From Planctomycetota bacterium (GTDB lineage Bacteria > Planctomycetota > Phycisphaerae > Phycisphaerales > UBA1924), in the NCBI GenBank assembly GCA_020831805.1, contig JAFIFX010000001.1, positions 124,001-188,000 of the forward strand: a stretch of DNA of 64,000 nt, read 5' to 3'. The number at the start of each line of letters is the position of its first letter. The first letter of the stretch is position 1. Below, one piece after another: positions 25,558-34,230 of this stretch. Position numbers and translations under genes: made by a program. The notes under the pieces were generated by a model that saw nothing but the letters and a program-made list of their open reading frames with translations, made no database searches and was not told the DNA's origin.

Positions 25558-26304
25558 ATGATCCGCTGCGTCGATGTCCGGAAGATCTACCGAACGGGCG
25601 GACGCTCGGTCGAGGCCCTGCGCGGGCTGTCGGTCGAGATCGAGGGCGGCGGATTCGATGCCATCATGGGCCGGTCCGGCTCGGGCAAGTCCACCCTGCT
25701 GCACCTGCTCGGCGCGCTCGATCGACCGGATTCGGGAACCATCGAGGTCGCCGGGGTACGCATCGACACGCTGACCGAGAAGGCGGCCACGCAGTACCGG
25801 CGACGCGGCATCGGTATCGTGTTCCAGTCGTACAACCTTGTGCCGACGATGACCGCCGCGGAGAATGTGCAGCTCCCGGGTTTGTTGGGTGGGGACGATC
25901 CGGCCCATCTGCGCGAACGCTCCATGGAACTGCTCGATCGTCTGGGGCTGGCCGACCGGGCCACACACCGTCCCGAGGCGTTGTCCGGCGGGGAACAGCA
26001 GCGGGTGGCGATCGCGCGGGCGTTGCTGTACAAGCCGCCGGTGCTGCTGGCGGACGAGCCGACGGGCAACCTCGACTCGCGGTCGGCCGCGCTGGTGTGG
26101 AAGCTGCTGGGTGACCTGGCGGCCGAACAGGACATCACGGTCGTGATGGTGACCCACGAGCCGGAGGCGGCCAGCTACTGCCGCCGGATCTTCGTCGTCG
26201 GCGACGGGGTGATCCGGGGCGTGATCGACGCGGAAGCGGAAGGGGGCCTGGATGCGGGCGGCGTGGCGACTCGCGCGCAGCGTCTGCTCGGCGAGGCCGA
26301 GTAG
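25558..26304 (+). CDS. ABC transporter ATP-binding protein (LolD/MacB type)
   Basis: 248 residues. Walker A GRSGSGKST (38-46), Q-loop VFQSYNLVPTMTA (88-100), signature LSGGEQQRVAIARALL (142-157), Walker B VLLADEPTGNLDS and the H-loop VTHEPEAA. The DEPTGNLDS form and the Q-loop sequence place it with the MacB/LolD/FtsE mechanotransmission group. It overlaps the permease gene by 53 bases, so the two form one transporter. Likely cargo is a lipoprotein, lipid or toxic compound; none is specified by context. Confidence 0.92.
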   Translation: MIRCVDVRKIYRTGGRSVEALRGLSVEIEGGGFDAIMGRSGSGKSTLLHLLGALDRPDSGTIEVAGVRIDTLTEKAATQYRRRGIGIVFQSYNLVPTMTAAENVQLPGLLGGDDPAHLRERSMELLDRLGLADRATHRPEALSGGEQQRVAIARALLYKPPVLLADEPTGNLDSRSAALVWKLLGDLAAEQDITVVMVTHEPEAASYCRRIFVVGDGVIRGVIDAEAEGGLDAGGVATRAQRLLGEAE

Positions 26305-28996
26305 GGTCGCGCTGCTGACGGCGGCGGTGGCGATGTCCACCGCGCTGGTCGCGGCGATCGCCTGCGCGATGGCCTCGCTGGACGCCGCGGTCCGCCAGCA
26401 GCTCGACGCCTCCATAGGCACCGCCCAGATCCGCGTGCAGCCCGCGGGCGGGAACACGATGGACGCGGGGGTGCTGGGCACGGTGCGCTCGTGGCCGGGG
26501 GTGCGCACCGCGGAGGCCCGGCTGGACACCACGCTCTCCATGGGCATCCAGTATCCCACCTTCGCAGAGCAGCCCGACGGGGACTGGGTGGCCCGCCCGG
26601 CGACCTACAGGGTCAGCGCGTTCGTCAGCGGCGTGGACCTCGACGCCGAGTTCACCGCCCGCCCGCCCCGGCTCGTCGCGGGCCGCTTGCCCGCCGGCCC
26701 GAACGAACTGCTGATCGATGCCTCGATGGTGCGGCGGTTGAGCTTCGTGGACGCCGAACGAACCCGGCAAGGCCTCCCGGTCGATGTCTTCGCCGACCCG
26801 GTGGCGTATCTCGGCCGTCCCGGCCCCGAGGAGGGCCGAACCGTCACGGACGCCCGCGAGGCCCGGCGTCTGAACGAGGGTGTTGGCGTGCGCGTCGGCG
26901 ACGAACTGACCGTCCTGCGGCTGTTCGGGCCCCGTGCGACGCTGACGGTTGTTGGGATCGCGGAGGCCCCCCCGCTGGGCGGCAAGCCGATGGGCATTGT
27001 CGACCTGTCCACGCTCGAGCGAATCGCCAACCGACCCGGGCGACTGTCCCAGATCGAGATCGAGCTCGAGTCTGGGGTCGATCCGGAAGCCTTCGCACGC
27101 GAGCACGCCGGCAGCCTGGGCGCCGGCGTCCTGATCCAGACCACCGAACGGATCACCTCCGGCGTGGAGAAGAACCTGGCCGCCTCGCAGCTCGGACTGA
27201 TCGTGGTCGGGGCGATCGCGCTCCTGTGCGCCTCGTTCATCATCATGACGGGCCTGACGACCGGGGTCGCGGAGCAGCAGCGGACGCTGGCGGTGCTCCG
27301 GTGCATCGGGGCTGAGCGGCTTCAGCTCGGGGTGGCCCAACTCATGGCCGGCGCCGTCGTCGGGGCGTTGGGCGCGGTGTTCGGCGTGCCGCTGGGCGTC
27401 GCGATGACCTGGACGCTCTCGCGCGTGTTCGAGCGGCAACTGCCGGAAGGGCTGGTGGTGCCGCCGGTGATGCTCACGCTGGTGGTGGTCGGCTCGCTGC
27501 TCGCCGGGCTGTTTGGTGCGTTGTGGCCGGCCTGGCGGGCTGCGTCGCTCTCGCCGCTGGGGGCTCTTTCATCCAGGGCCGTGCCGCCGAGCGCGGCGGG
27601 GCTGCTCAAGGTGCTCGCCGTCTCCCTGGTCCTGATCGCGGTGATGATCGTCATCGCGAGGGGCATCGAGGACTCGCAGACTTTCTTCTGGTCGTATGTG
27701 TCGGTCGGCATCCCGGCGATGTTCATCGGGTACTTCCTGCTGTCCGTGCCGGTCGTGGTGGCAGTGGCGTGGCTGGTCGGGCCGGCGCTGGGCCGGATCC
27801 TGAGGCTTCCGCCCGCACTGCTCACCCGCACGGTCCGCGCCACGCCGTACCGGCACGGGTTCACCGCCGGGGCGCTGATGACCGGCCTGGCCCTGATGGT
27901 CGCCATCTGGACCAACGGCGGTGCGGCCCTGCGGGACTGGCTCAGCCAGATCCGCTTCCCGGACGCCTTCGCATACGGCCTGCCGCTCGGTGATGAAGCC
28001 CAGCCCGCGATCGATGCTCTGCCGTTCGTGCGGCGTACGACCGCCATCACCATCGCCCAGGTCGACATCGACGGCTTCGGCGTCGAGGGCCTCCAGCAGT
28101 ACAAGACCAACTTCTTCGGCCTGGACTACGACATCATCTCGGACATGTTCCAGGTGGAGTTCATCGAGGGCGACCCCGAGACCGCCGCACGGAGGATGGA
28201 CCAGGGCGGCGCGGTGCTCGTCGCCCGCGAGTTCACCACGGCCCGCGGCATCGGCGTGGGCGACGAGTTCGTCTGCTCCGACGACGGGGTCGAGCACCGC
28301 TTCGAGATCGCCGGGGTGGTCACCTCCGCCGGACTGGAGTTCATCAGCCAGTACTTCGATTTCGGCGGCAGTTTTGTCCACCAGACCATCCACTCCGTCG
28401 TCGGATCCCGGAAGGACGTCGCCGAGCGGTTCGGCGTGACCCGGCCGTACATCATCGGCATCGAGCTGGACCCTGAGGCCGACGAGACCGCCGCCGTGGC
28501 CGAGATCCGTGAAGCGACGGTGGGCATGGGGGTGCTGAATGTCGGATCGGGCCGGGAGATCCGCGAGCAGCTCGAGGCGGTGTTCAAGAGCACGCTGGCG
28601 GTGTTCAGCACCGTGGCGATCGGGGCGATGCTCGTGGCCTGCTTCGGCGTGGCGAACCTGATCATCGCGGAGGTCGAGTCGAGGCGCTACGAGCTCGGCG
28701 TGATCCGCTCGGTGGGCGGCTCGCGCAGGCAGATGGTGATGCTGGTGTGCGGGCAGGCGGTGCTGATCGGGCTGGCCGCGGGGGTGCTGGGCACGCTCCT
28801 GGGCATCCAGGCCGCGTGGGGCGGGCAGGTGTCCAACCGCAAGCTCATCGGCATCGACCTGACCGTCCGCCCGCCCATCGGCCCGATTGCGCTGGGCTGG
28901 GTGGTGGCGGTGGGCATGGCCGTGCTCGCGGCGGTCCCCACGGCGTGGCGCATCGCACTGGCCAGCCCGCGGGCCCTGCTGGCCAGCCGCGGGTAA
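26252..28996 (+). CDS. FtsX-type ABC permease with two FtsX domains
   Basis: 914 residues. N-terminal membrane helix (about 18-40), a large extracytoplasmic domain (about 45-300), three helices forming the first FtsX domain (about 310-430), further helices near 450-520, a second extracytoplasmic domain, and a second FtsX domain in the last 130 residues (VFSTVAIGAMLVACFGVANL and onward). This doubled layout is typical of lipoprotein- or substrate-extruding type VII exporters. It begins inside the ATPase gene and is probably translationally coupled to it. A DUF3465 gene follows 22 bases after its stop. Confidence 0.88.
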   Translation: MRAAWRLARSVCSARPSRVALLTAAVAMSTALVAAIACAMASLDAAVRQQLDASIGTAQIRVQPAGGNTMDAGVLGTVRSWPGVRTAEARLDTTLSMGIQYPTFAEQPDGDWVARPATYRVSAFVSGVDLDAEFTARPPRLVAGRLPAGPNELLIDASMVRRLSFVDAERTRQGLPVDVFADPVAYLGRPGPEEGRTVTDAREARRLNEGVGVRVGDELTVLRLFGPRATLTVVGIAEAPPLGGKPMGIVDLSTLERIANRPGRLSQIEIELESGVDPEAFAREHAGSLGAGVLIQTTERITSGVEKNLAASQLGLIVVGAIALLCASFIIMTGLTTGVAEQQRTLAVLRCIGAERLQLGVAQLMAGAVVGALGAVFGVPLGVAMTWTLSRVFERQLPEGLVVPPVMLTLVVVGSLLAGLFGALWPAWRAASLSPLGALSSRAVPPSAAGLLKVLAVSLVLIAVMIVIARGIEDSQTFFWSYVSVGIPAMFIGYFLLSVPVVVAVAWLVGPALGRILRLPPALLTRTVRATPYRHGFTAGALMTGLALMVAIWTNGGAALRDWLSQIRFPDAFAYGLPLGDEAQPAIDALPFVRRTTAITIAQVDIDGFGVEGLQQYKTNFFGLDYDIISDMFQVEFIEGDPETAARRMDQGGAVLVAREFTTARGIGVGDEFVCSDDGVEHRFEIAGVVTSAGLEFISQYFDFGGSFVHQTIHSVVGSRKDVAERFGVTRPYIIGIELDPEADETAAVAEIREATVGMGVLNVGSGREIREQLEAVFKSTLAVFSTVAIGAMLVACFGVANLIIAEVESRRYELGVIRSVGGSRRQMVMLVCGQAVLIGLAAGVLGTLLGIQAAWGGQVSNRKLIGIDLTVRPPIGPIALGWVVAVGMAVLAAVPTAWRIALASPRALLASRG

Positions 28997-29018
28997 ACTG
29001 CCCTCGGAACCCGCACGC

Positions 29019-29339
29019 ATGCCGGATACGATCCACCCCGACACGCCGATCGGCACGCTCGTCACCGTCACGGGCGAGGTGGTCCGCCTGCTGCCAGACG
29101 ATCAGGATGGCTCCCGCCATCAGCGGTTCATCCTCCGGCTGCAGTCTGGGCGCACCGTGCTGATCGCCCACAACATCGATCTGTCGGAGCCGGTCCCGGT
29201 CGAGGTCGGTGACCGTGTCGTGGTCCGTGGCGACTTCGAGTGGAACAACAGCGGCGGCACGATCCACTGGACCCACCTCGACCCCCGGCGCACCCGCGAG
29301 GGCGGCTGGATCAAGCACGATGGGAAACGCTACCAATGA
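29019..29339 (+). CDS. DUF3465 protein (OB-fold-like)
   Basis: 106 residues, compact and soluble. The family pattern is clear: GEVVRLLPDDQDGSRHQRFI, SGRTVLIAHNIDLSEPVPVE, then GDRVVVRGDFEWNNSGGTIH and GWIKHDGKRY. The all-beta alternation resembles a small OB barrel related to nucleic-acid or ligand binding folds; no activity is known to me. Its stop overlaps the next start (ATGA), so it is coupled to the zinc-ribbon membrane protein. Confidence 0.85.
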   Translation: MPDTIHPDTPIGTLVTVTGEVVRLLPDDQDGSRHQRFILRLQSGRTVLIAHNIDLSEPVPVEVGDRVVVRGDFEWNNSGGTIHWTHLDPRRTREGGWIKHDGKRYQ

Positions 29340-30409
29340 ACGCCGCGCGTCACGAGGACGCGCGCACCGGCCTTGGCGCGACCTTCCGTCCGCTCGTGGA
29401 CGATCGCGGCCGGCCCATCCGACGCATCCAGCGCGCCGACCTTCTCCGGGCCGCACGCTCGGACAACCCTGGGCTGGCGATGCTCGCCAACCGGCTCCGC
29501 GCCGCCATCCGCAGCGAGTCGCGCCGAAACACGCCGGACCGGATCGCGCTGGTCGTTGTGCTGGTGCTCGGGGTGATGTTCCTGTTCTTCACGACCTCAG
29601 CGTTCCTGAGCATGTATCTGCACCCGCGCGGCGCCGGGGTGAGTCTCCTGGTGCTCGTCCTGCTGATCTGGGGGTCCAGACGCCTCTACAGCGGGTATGT
29701 CCGGCGCGGCGCCCTGGGCCAGATTGCATGGACCGCCGTGGCGGAAGGGGTGTGCGGCTCGTGCGCGTTCTCGCTCGAAGGAGCGCCGCCCGATGCCGAC
29801 GGGCACACCGTCTGCCCCGAGTGCGGTGCGGCGTGGCGGCAGGAACGGATCGTCTCGCCCTACTGGAGCAAGCCCGCCGTCGTGATCCTCCGCCCGAGCA
29901 TCCTGCCCTGGGTCCTCCCGGGCGTCCGACGGGCCAACGAGCTGTTCACGCCGGACGACCGCGGCCGCTTCGTCCAGTCGCCCGATTCGAGGATGCGGAC
30001 GGTGCGCCGCGAACTGCTGTCGGCCGTCTCGCCCGAAGAGCAACGCACGATCATCCGGGCCATGCGACGCTGCGGATGCTGGTGGCGTGCGCTGCTGACC
30101 CTTGTCCTGCTGGTCATGCCGGCGTACTTCTTCTATCTCGCCTGGCTCGCACACCGGCACAATGATGTGATCGGGTTCTGGATCCTGCTCGCCCTGGCCT
30201 CCGTCATCCTGCTGAGCATCGCCTCCGTGCCGATGACCTCCGCCTTCTGCGGCCCACACCGCACCGCCCGCGTCCTCGTTCGCCACGGGCGGTGCGGCTC
30301 GTGCCTGACGCCGCTGGACGGCGCGCCCGCCGACGACCAGGGCCGGCGCGTCTGCGAACACTGCGGCGCGGCGTGGCTCACGCCCGACCCGCCTCCACCA
30401 GCGACTTGA
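29336..30409 (+). CDS. Membrane protein with two CxxC zinc-ribbon-like modules
   Basis: 357 residues. Two hydrophobic helices at about 63-80 and 85-100, then a four-cysteine module (CGSC ... CPEC, near 141-163). A central soluble part and two more helices (about 245-300) follow. A second module at the C-terminus (CGSC ... CEHC) has the same spacing and shares the flanking words SLEGAPPDADG/PLDGAPADDQG and GAAW. This is an internal duplication. I do not recognise a family. It starts in a 4-base overlap with the DUF3465 gene and its end overlaps the convergent ArsR-type gene by 32 bases. Confidence 0.6.
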   Translation: MNAARHEDARTGLGATFRPLVDDRGRPIRRIQRADLLRAARSDNPGLAMLANRLRAAIRSESRRNTPDRIALVVVLVLGVMFLFFTTSAFLSMYLHPRGAGVSLLVLVLLIWGSRRLYSGYVRRGALGQIAWTAVAEGVCGSCAFSLEGAPPDADGHTVCPECGAAWRQERIVSPYWSKPAVVILRPSILPWVLPGVRRANELFTPDDRGRFVQSPDSRMRTVRRELLSAVSPEEQRTIIRAMRRCGCWWRALLTLVLLVMPAYFFYLAWLAHRHNDVIGFWILLALASVILLSIASVPMTSAFCGPHRTARVLVRHGRCGSCLTPLDGAPADDQGRRVCEHCGAAWLTPDPPPPAT

Positions 30410-31163
30410 GCTTGACCAGCCCGTCCATCCAGCCCTCCTCGAAGCCGGCGGGCAGGTCGTCGGCGAACTCCCCCGCCATGCGGTGGTCCACCGTGACCCG
30501 CGTCCCGGCGTCGGCGTCCTCGAATGAGACCGTCATGTTCATGATCACCGCCTCGGGCATGGTGCAGTCCCCGCGCAGGCGGATCTTCTCGTTGGGCTTG
30601 ATCATCGTGACCTCGGCGAGCACATTGAACCCGCCGCTGGGCAGTTCCTGGTAGAACCGCCCGCCGATGCGTTCCTCGCAGTGAAACGGCGTGGTCTCGA
30701 TGCCCTCGTCGTTGTCGAAGAACCACCGTCGCGTGTCGTCGAACCAGGCGCGGAAAACCGTCTCCCGCGGCGTATCGATCGTCACCGAACACTGCACCCG
30801 CGCCACCCGGGCGGGCTGATCCAGAAGCTTGACACCCATGCGTGGTTTCCTTTCGGAGGTTTCCTTGAGCCGCAGCAGCGACCCGGCCAGCCGGTCCTCG
30901 TACCGGCTGACCCACCGTTCGTAGATCCGCCTGAGCGGCACGGCGTTGAGGTGGTTCCAACGCTCCCGCCCCTTGCGCTCCACCGTGATCAGCCCGGCCG
31001 CCTCGAGCACGCCGAGGTGCTTCATGACCCCGAACCGGGTCATCTCCGGGAACCGCTCGGCGAGCGCCCCGGTGGTCCGGGGCCCGTCGCGGAGCTGGTC
31101 CAGCACCGCCCGGCGGGTCGGGTCGGCCAGGGCCTTCCAGACTGGGTCGAAGGGGTCGTCCAT
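30378..31163 (-). CDS. ArsR-type winged-helix regulator fused to SRPBCC (AHSA1-like) domain
   Basis: 261 residues. Residues 1-85 are an ArsR-family winged helix (VWKALADPTRRAVLDQLRDG, then TRFGVMKHLGVLEAAGLITV). Residues about 115-255 are an SRPBCC/AHSA1 ligand-binding barrel (SVTIDTPRETVFRAWFDDTR, EERIGGRFYQELPSGG, TRVTVDHRM). No metal-binding cysteine pair is seen in the HTH. The fusion is known elsewhere, where the barrel is thought to bind a small hydrophobic ligand. It is divergent from uvrB; autoregulation across the 144-base gap is plausible but not shown. Confidence 0.85.
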   Translation of the reverse strand: MDDPFDPVWKALADPTRRAVLDQLRDGPRTTGALAERFPEMTRFGVMKHLGVLEAAGLITVERKGRERWNHLNAVPLRRIYERWVSRYEDRLAGSLLRLKETSERKPRMGVKLLDQPARVARVQCSVTIDTPRETVFRAWFDDTRRWFFDNDEGIETTPFHCEERIGGRFYQELPSGGFNVLAEVTMIKPNEKIRLRGDCTMPEAVIMNMTVSFEDADAGTRVTVDHRMAGEFADDLPAGFEEGWMDGLVKLKSLVEAGRA

Positions 31164-31307
31164 GCGTGCTCGATCCCGGACGCGTCCTGCGTCCGCGCCG
31201 GGACGCTCCCGGCTTTTCTGTGACTATACAGTCACATATTGATCGCGGCAAGGCCCCCGATCAAGATTCTGAGAATCGGACTCTGTTCGGTGTGCGTACC
31301 ATCTCCC

Positions 31308-33539
31308 GTGGATCCCAACGCCCGCTTTGAAGTCGTCAGCCCCTTCGCCCCCGCTGGCGATCAGCCCGCGGCCATCGAGTCGATCGTGCGGAAACTCCGC
31401 GCGGGCGAGAAGCAGGTCTGCCTGCTTGGCGCGACCGGCACCGGCAAGACCTACACCATGGCCAATGTGATCGCGCGGCTGCAGAAGCCCGCGCTGATCC
31501 TCAGCCACAACAAGACCCTGGCCGCCCAGTTGTACGAGGAACTCCGCGAGTTCTTCCCCGGCAACAGCGTCAACTACTTCGTGTCCTACTACGACTACTA
31601 CCAGCCCGAGGCCTACATCCCCGGGCGGGACATCTACATCGAGAAGGACGCCAGCCGCAACGACGACCTGGACCAGCTCCGTCTGGCCGCGACGAGCAAC
31701 CTGCTCCAGCGGCGCGACACGGTGGTCGTGGCGTCGGTCTCGTGCATCTTCGGCCTCGGCTCTCCGAGCGCGTACTCGGAGAAGGTCTTCACGATCACCA
31801 AGGGCGCGCGGATCGGTCGCCGAGACTTCTTCCTGGCCCTCAATGCCATGCAGTACCAGCGGGCGGACATCGACTTCAAACGCGGGTCCTACCGCGCCCG
31901 CGGCGACGCCATCGAGGTCTGGCCCGCGTACGAGAAGTTCGCCGTCCGCATCGAACTCTTCGGCGACGAGATCGAGTCGATCAGCCTGATCAACCCCACC
32001 TCCGCCGAGGTGCTGGCTGAGGAGAACCAGGTCTTCCTGTTCCCGGCCGTGCACTATGTGATGCCCGAGGACAAGCTCCAGTCCGCCATCGACGGCATCC
32101 GCGCCGAACTCGAGGCCCGCGTCACCGAACTGCGGAGCCAGGGCAAGCTGCTCGAGGCCCAGCGCCTGCTGGCCCGCACCCGGCACGACCTCGAGATGAT
32201 CGAGGAGGTCGGCTTCTGCAACGGCATCGAGAACTACTCACGCTACATGGACGGCCGCCAGCCCGGCGAACGCCCCTTCACCCTCATGGACTACTTCGAC
32301 TACGCCCCACCCACGCCGGACCCGTCCGCCCGCGTGCGTGACCCGCGTCTGATGGTCGATCCCGACGGCACCGTGGCCGGGCGCGACGCGGAAGAAGACG
32401 CCCGACGCTTCGGCGTCACCCGGCAGAACGCCGGGGACTGGATCCTGATCGTCGACGAGTCCCATGTGACCATCCCCCAGATCCGCGCCATGTTCGCCGG
32501 CGACAAGGCCCGCAAGGATGTGCTCGTCGAGCACGGCTTCCGCCTGCCCAGCGCTCTGGACAACCGGCCGGTCCGTTTAGAGGAGTTCGAGGCGATGACG
32601 CCGCAGGTGCTGTATGTCAGCGCCACCCCGGCCGCCTACGAACTCGAGAAAACCGGCGGCGAGGTCGTGGAACTGATCATCCGCCCCACCGGTCTGGTCG
32701 ACCCCGAGATCGAGATCCGCCCCGCCACCGGGCAGGTGCCCGACCTGATGGAACGCTGCCGTGAGCGGGTCGAGCGGGGCGACCGCGTGCTGATCACCGC
32801 CCTGACCAAGCGGCTGTGCGAGGACCTGACCAACTACCTGAGCAACAACGGCTTCCGCGTCCGCTACCTGCACTCGGACATCGAGACGCTCGACCGGATC
32901 GAGATCCTCACCGGGCTGCGCGCCGGTGAGTTCGACATCCTGGTCGGCGTCAACCTGCTCCGCGAGGGCCTGGACCTGCCCGAGGTCTCGCTTGTGTGCA
33001 TCCTCGACGCGGACAAGGAGGGCTACCTCCGCAGCGCGACCTCGCTCATCCAGCTCATGGGCCGCGCCGCCCGGAATGTGGACGCCAAGGTCGTCCTCTA
33101 CGCGGACACCATGACCGGTTCCATGCGCCAGGCCATCGACGAGACCGAACGCCGGCGCGAGAAGCAGCTCGCCTACAACGCCGAGCACGGCATCATCCCT
33201 CAGACCATCCGCAAATCGATCCGCCGCGGCATCGAGTCCGAGCTCAAGGCCCGGCGCAAGGCCCGCGAAGCGACCGTCGAGGCCGAGCCCAACATCGACG
33301 CCCGCATCCTGGCGGCCACGCTCGAAGAGGAGATGCTCGACGCCGCCCAGGAGATGTCCTTCGAGAAGGCCGCCCAGCTCCGCGACCAGCTCCGCCATGT
33401 CCAGGCCATCCTCGAAGCCCACGCGGACGAGGAAGAAGTCTTCGTCCGACGATCTGAGATCGAGGAAGCACTGGGCATCGGCCGCACGAAGCAGCGCAAG
33501 AAGACACGCGGCAAGCGGGGGGCGAAGAGGGGGCAATGA
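31308..33539 (+). CDS. uvrB: Excinuclease ABC subunit B
   Basis: Damage-verification helicase of nucleotide excision repair. 743 residues from the GTG giving VDPNARFEVVSPFAPAGDQP, which aligns with other UvrB N-termini; longer in-frame starts add unrelated residues. Walker A GATGTGKT (41-48), beta-hairpin region YYDYYQPEAYIP, helicase box IVDESHV, GVNLLREGLDLPEVSLV, and motif VI QLMGRAARN. A C-terminal UVR motif (about 670-710, EEMLDAAQEMSFEKAAQLRD) precedes a basic tail. All NAY-GTN codon pairs I checked here use NAT, part of the ACGT avoidance. uvrA lies 6 kb downstream on the other strand. Confidence 0.97.
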   Translation: MDPNARFEVVSPFAPAGDQPAAIESIVRKLRAGEKQVCLLGATGTGKTYTMANVIARLQKPALILSHNKTLAAQLYEELREFFPGNSVNYFVSYYDYYQPEAYIPGRDIYIEKDASRNDDLDQLRLAATSNLLQRRDTVVVASVSCIFGLGSPSAYSEKVFTITKGARIGRRDFFLALNAMQYQRADIDFKRGSYRARGDAIEVWPAYEKFAVRIELFGDEIESISLINPTSAEVLAEENQVFLFPAVHYVMPEDKLQSAIDGIRAELEARVTELRSQGKLLEAQRLLARTRHDLEMIEEVGFCNGIENYSRYMDGRQPGERPFTLMDYFDYAPPTPDPSARVRDPRLMVDPDGTVAGRDAEEDARRFGVTRQNAGDWILIVDESHVTIPQIRAMFAGDKARKDVLVEHGFRLPSALDNRPVRLEEFEAMTPQVLYVSATPAAYELEKTGGEVVELIIRPTGLVDPEIEIRPATGQVPDLMERCRERVERGDRVLITALTKRLCEDLTNYLSNNGFRVRYLHSDIETLDRIEILTGLRAGEFDILVGVNLLREGLDLPEVSLVCILDADKEGYLRSATSLIQLMGRAARNVDAKVVLYADTMTGSMRQAIDETERRREKQLAYNAEHGIIPQTIRKSIRRGIESELKARRKAREATVEAEPNIDARILAATLEEEMLDAAQEMSFEKAAQLRDQLRHVQAILEAHADEEEVFVRRSEIEEALGIGRTKQRKKTRGKRGAKRGQ

Positions 33540-33586
33540 AATGCCTGTGCTCCGAAGATTGATCGACCGTACCGCTACCATCCGTC

Positions 33587-33841
33587 ATGCCCGATCCCAC
33601 CCCGCCATCAGCCAACCCCCGCGGCCCCGCGCCCGACACGCCCGCCAACCGCTTCTTCCAGAAGCTCGGCGTCTATCTGCTCGGCGTGGCCATCGGCCTG
33701 ATCTTCCTCGGCTGGGTCCAGTATCGCAAGCACCAGGCCGTGCAGGCCCAGCAACAAACCCAGCAACAGACCCGGGAACAGACCCAACAGCCGTCCCAGC
33801 AGGACCCGTTCGACACGCCGCCGCCCTCGGACCCCTCGCCG
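33587..33841 (+). CDS. Small single-span membrane protein with Gln-rich tail
   Basis: 85 residues, with the frame closing at the TGA shared with the next gene's GTG. Proline-rich N-terminus, one membrane helix (about 27-45, LGVYLLGVAIGLIFLGWV), then a Gln/Thr repeat (QQQTQQQTREQTQQ) and a Pro/Asp end. No family recognised. The short distance to uvrB and the 4-base overlap with the following gene suggest one transcript. Confidence 0.5.
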
Positions 33842-34119
33842 TGAACCGGCCCGCCGCCCGGGTCCTGGAAGAGCACGAAACCGCCCACGGCTGGTCGTTC
33901 CGCCTCGCCCTCGACCGGCCCGACACCCCCACCGCCGAGCACGAGGTCACGCTGTCCTGGGTCGATCACGACCACTGGACCGGCGGCGCCACCCCGCCGT
34001 CCCGCCTGGCCGAGCGACTCCTGACCGTCCTCGCCGAGCGGGTTCCGGATCTGCCCGCCCGCTTCGACGCGGCCAAGGCCCGGCGCTGGGTGCCCGAGAT
34101 CGACGATCTGCTGGGCTGA
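33841..34119 (+). CDS. Small conserved hypothetical protein
   Basis: 92 residues from a GTG that overlaps the preceding stop (GTGA). Soluble. The first half alternates polar and hydrophobic residues in a beta-rich way (WSFRLALDRPDTPTAEHEVT), with the words WVDHDHWTGG and PSRLAERLL in the centre. No motif was assigned. Its coupling to the small membrane protein suggests a shared role. Confidence 0.5.
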   Translation: MNRPAARVLEEHETAHGWSFRLALDRPDTPTAEHEVTLSWVDHDHWTGGATPPSRLAERLLTVLAERVPDLPARFDAAKARRWVPEIDDLLG

Positions 34120-34196
34120 CCCTGAGCGGCCGGGCCCGTGCCGCACAGGCCAAGGTCCCATACGGATTAATTTCCACATTTGTTTCTGAAACAAGG

Positions 34197-34224
34197 TTGG
34201 GAACGGCAGGATCGGTGGTATGTT
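34197..34224 (+). promoter_or_regulatory. Candidate sigma-70-type promoter
   Basis: TTGGGA (34197-34202), a 16-base spacer and TATGTT (34219-34224), in a locally A/T-rich stretch. A start of transcription 7 bases further would coincide with the GTG at 34231, i.e. a leaderless mRNA. This is a consensus match by eye only. Confidence 0.3.
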
Positions 34225-34230
34225 TCGGTT

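Noticed and set aside
33745-33805. Short direct repeats resembling a tiny CRISPR or tandem array
   Set aside because: They are codons for a Gln/Thr-rich tail within a coding frame, with no spacers of regular length.
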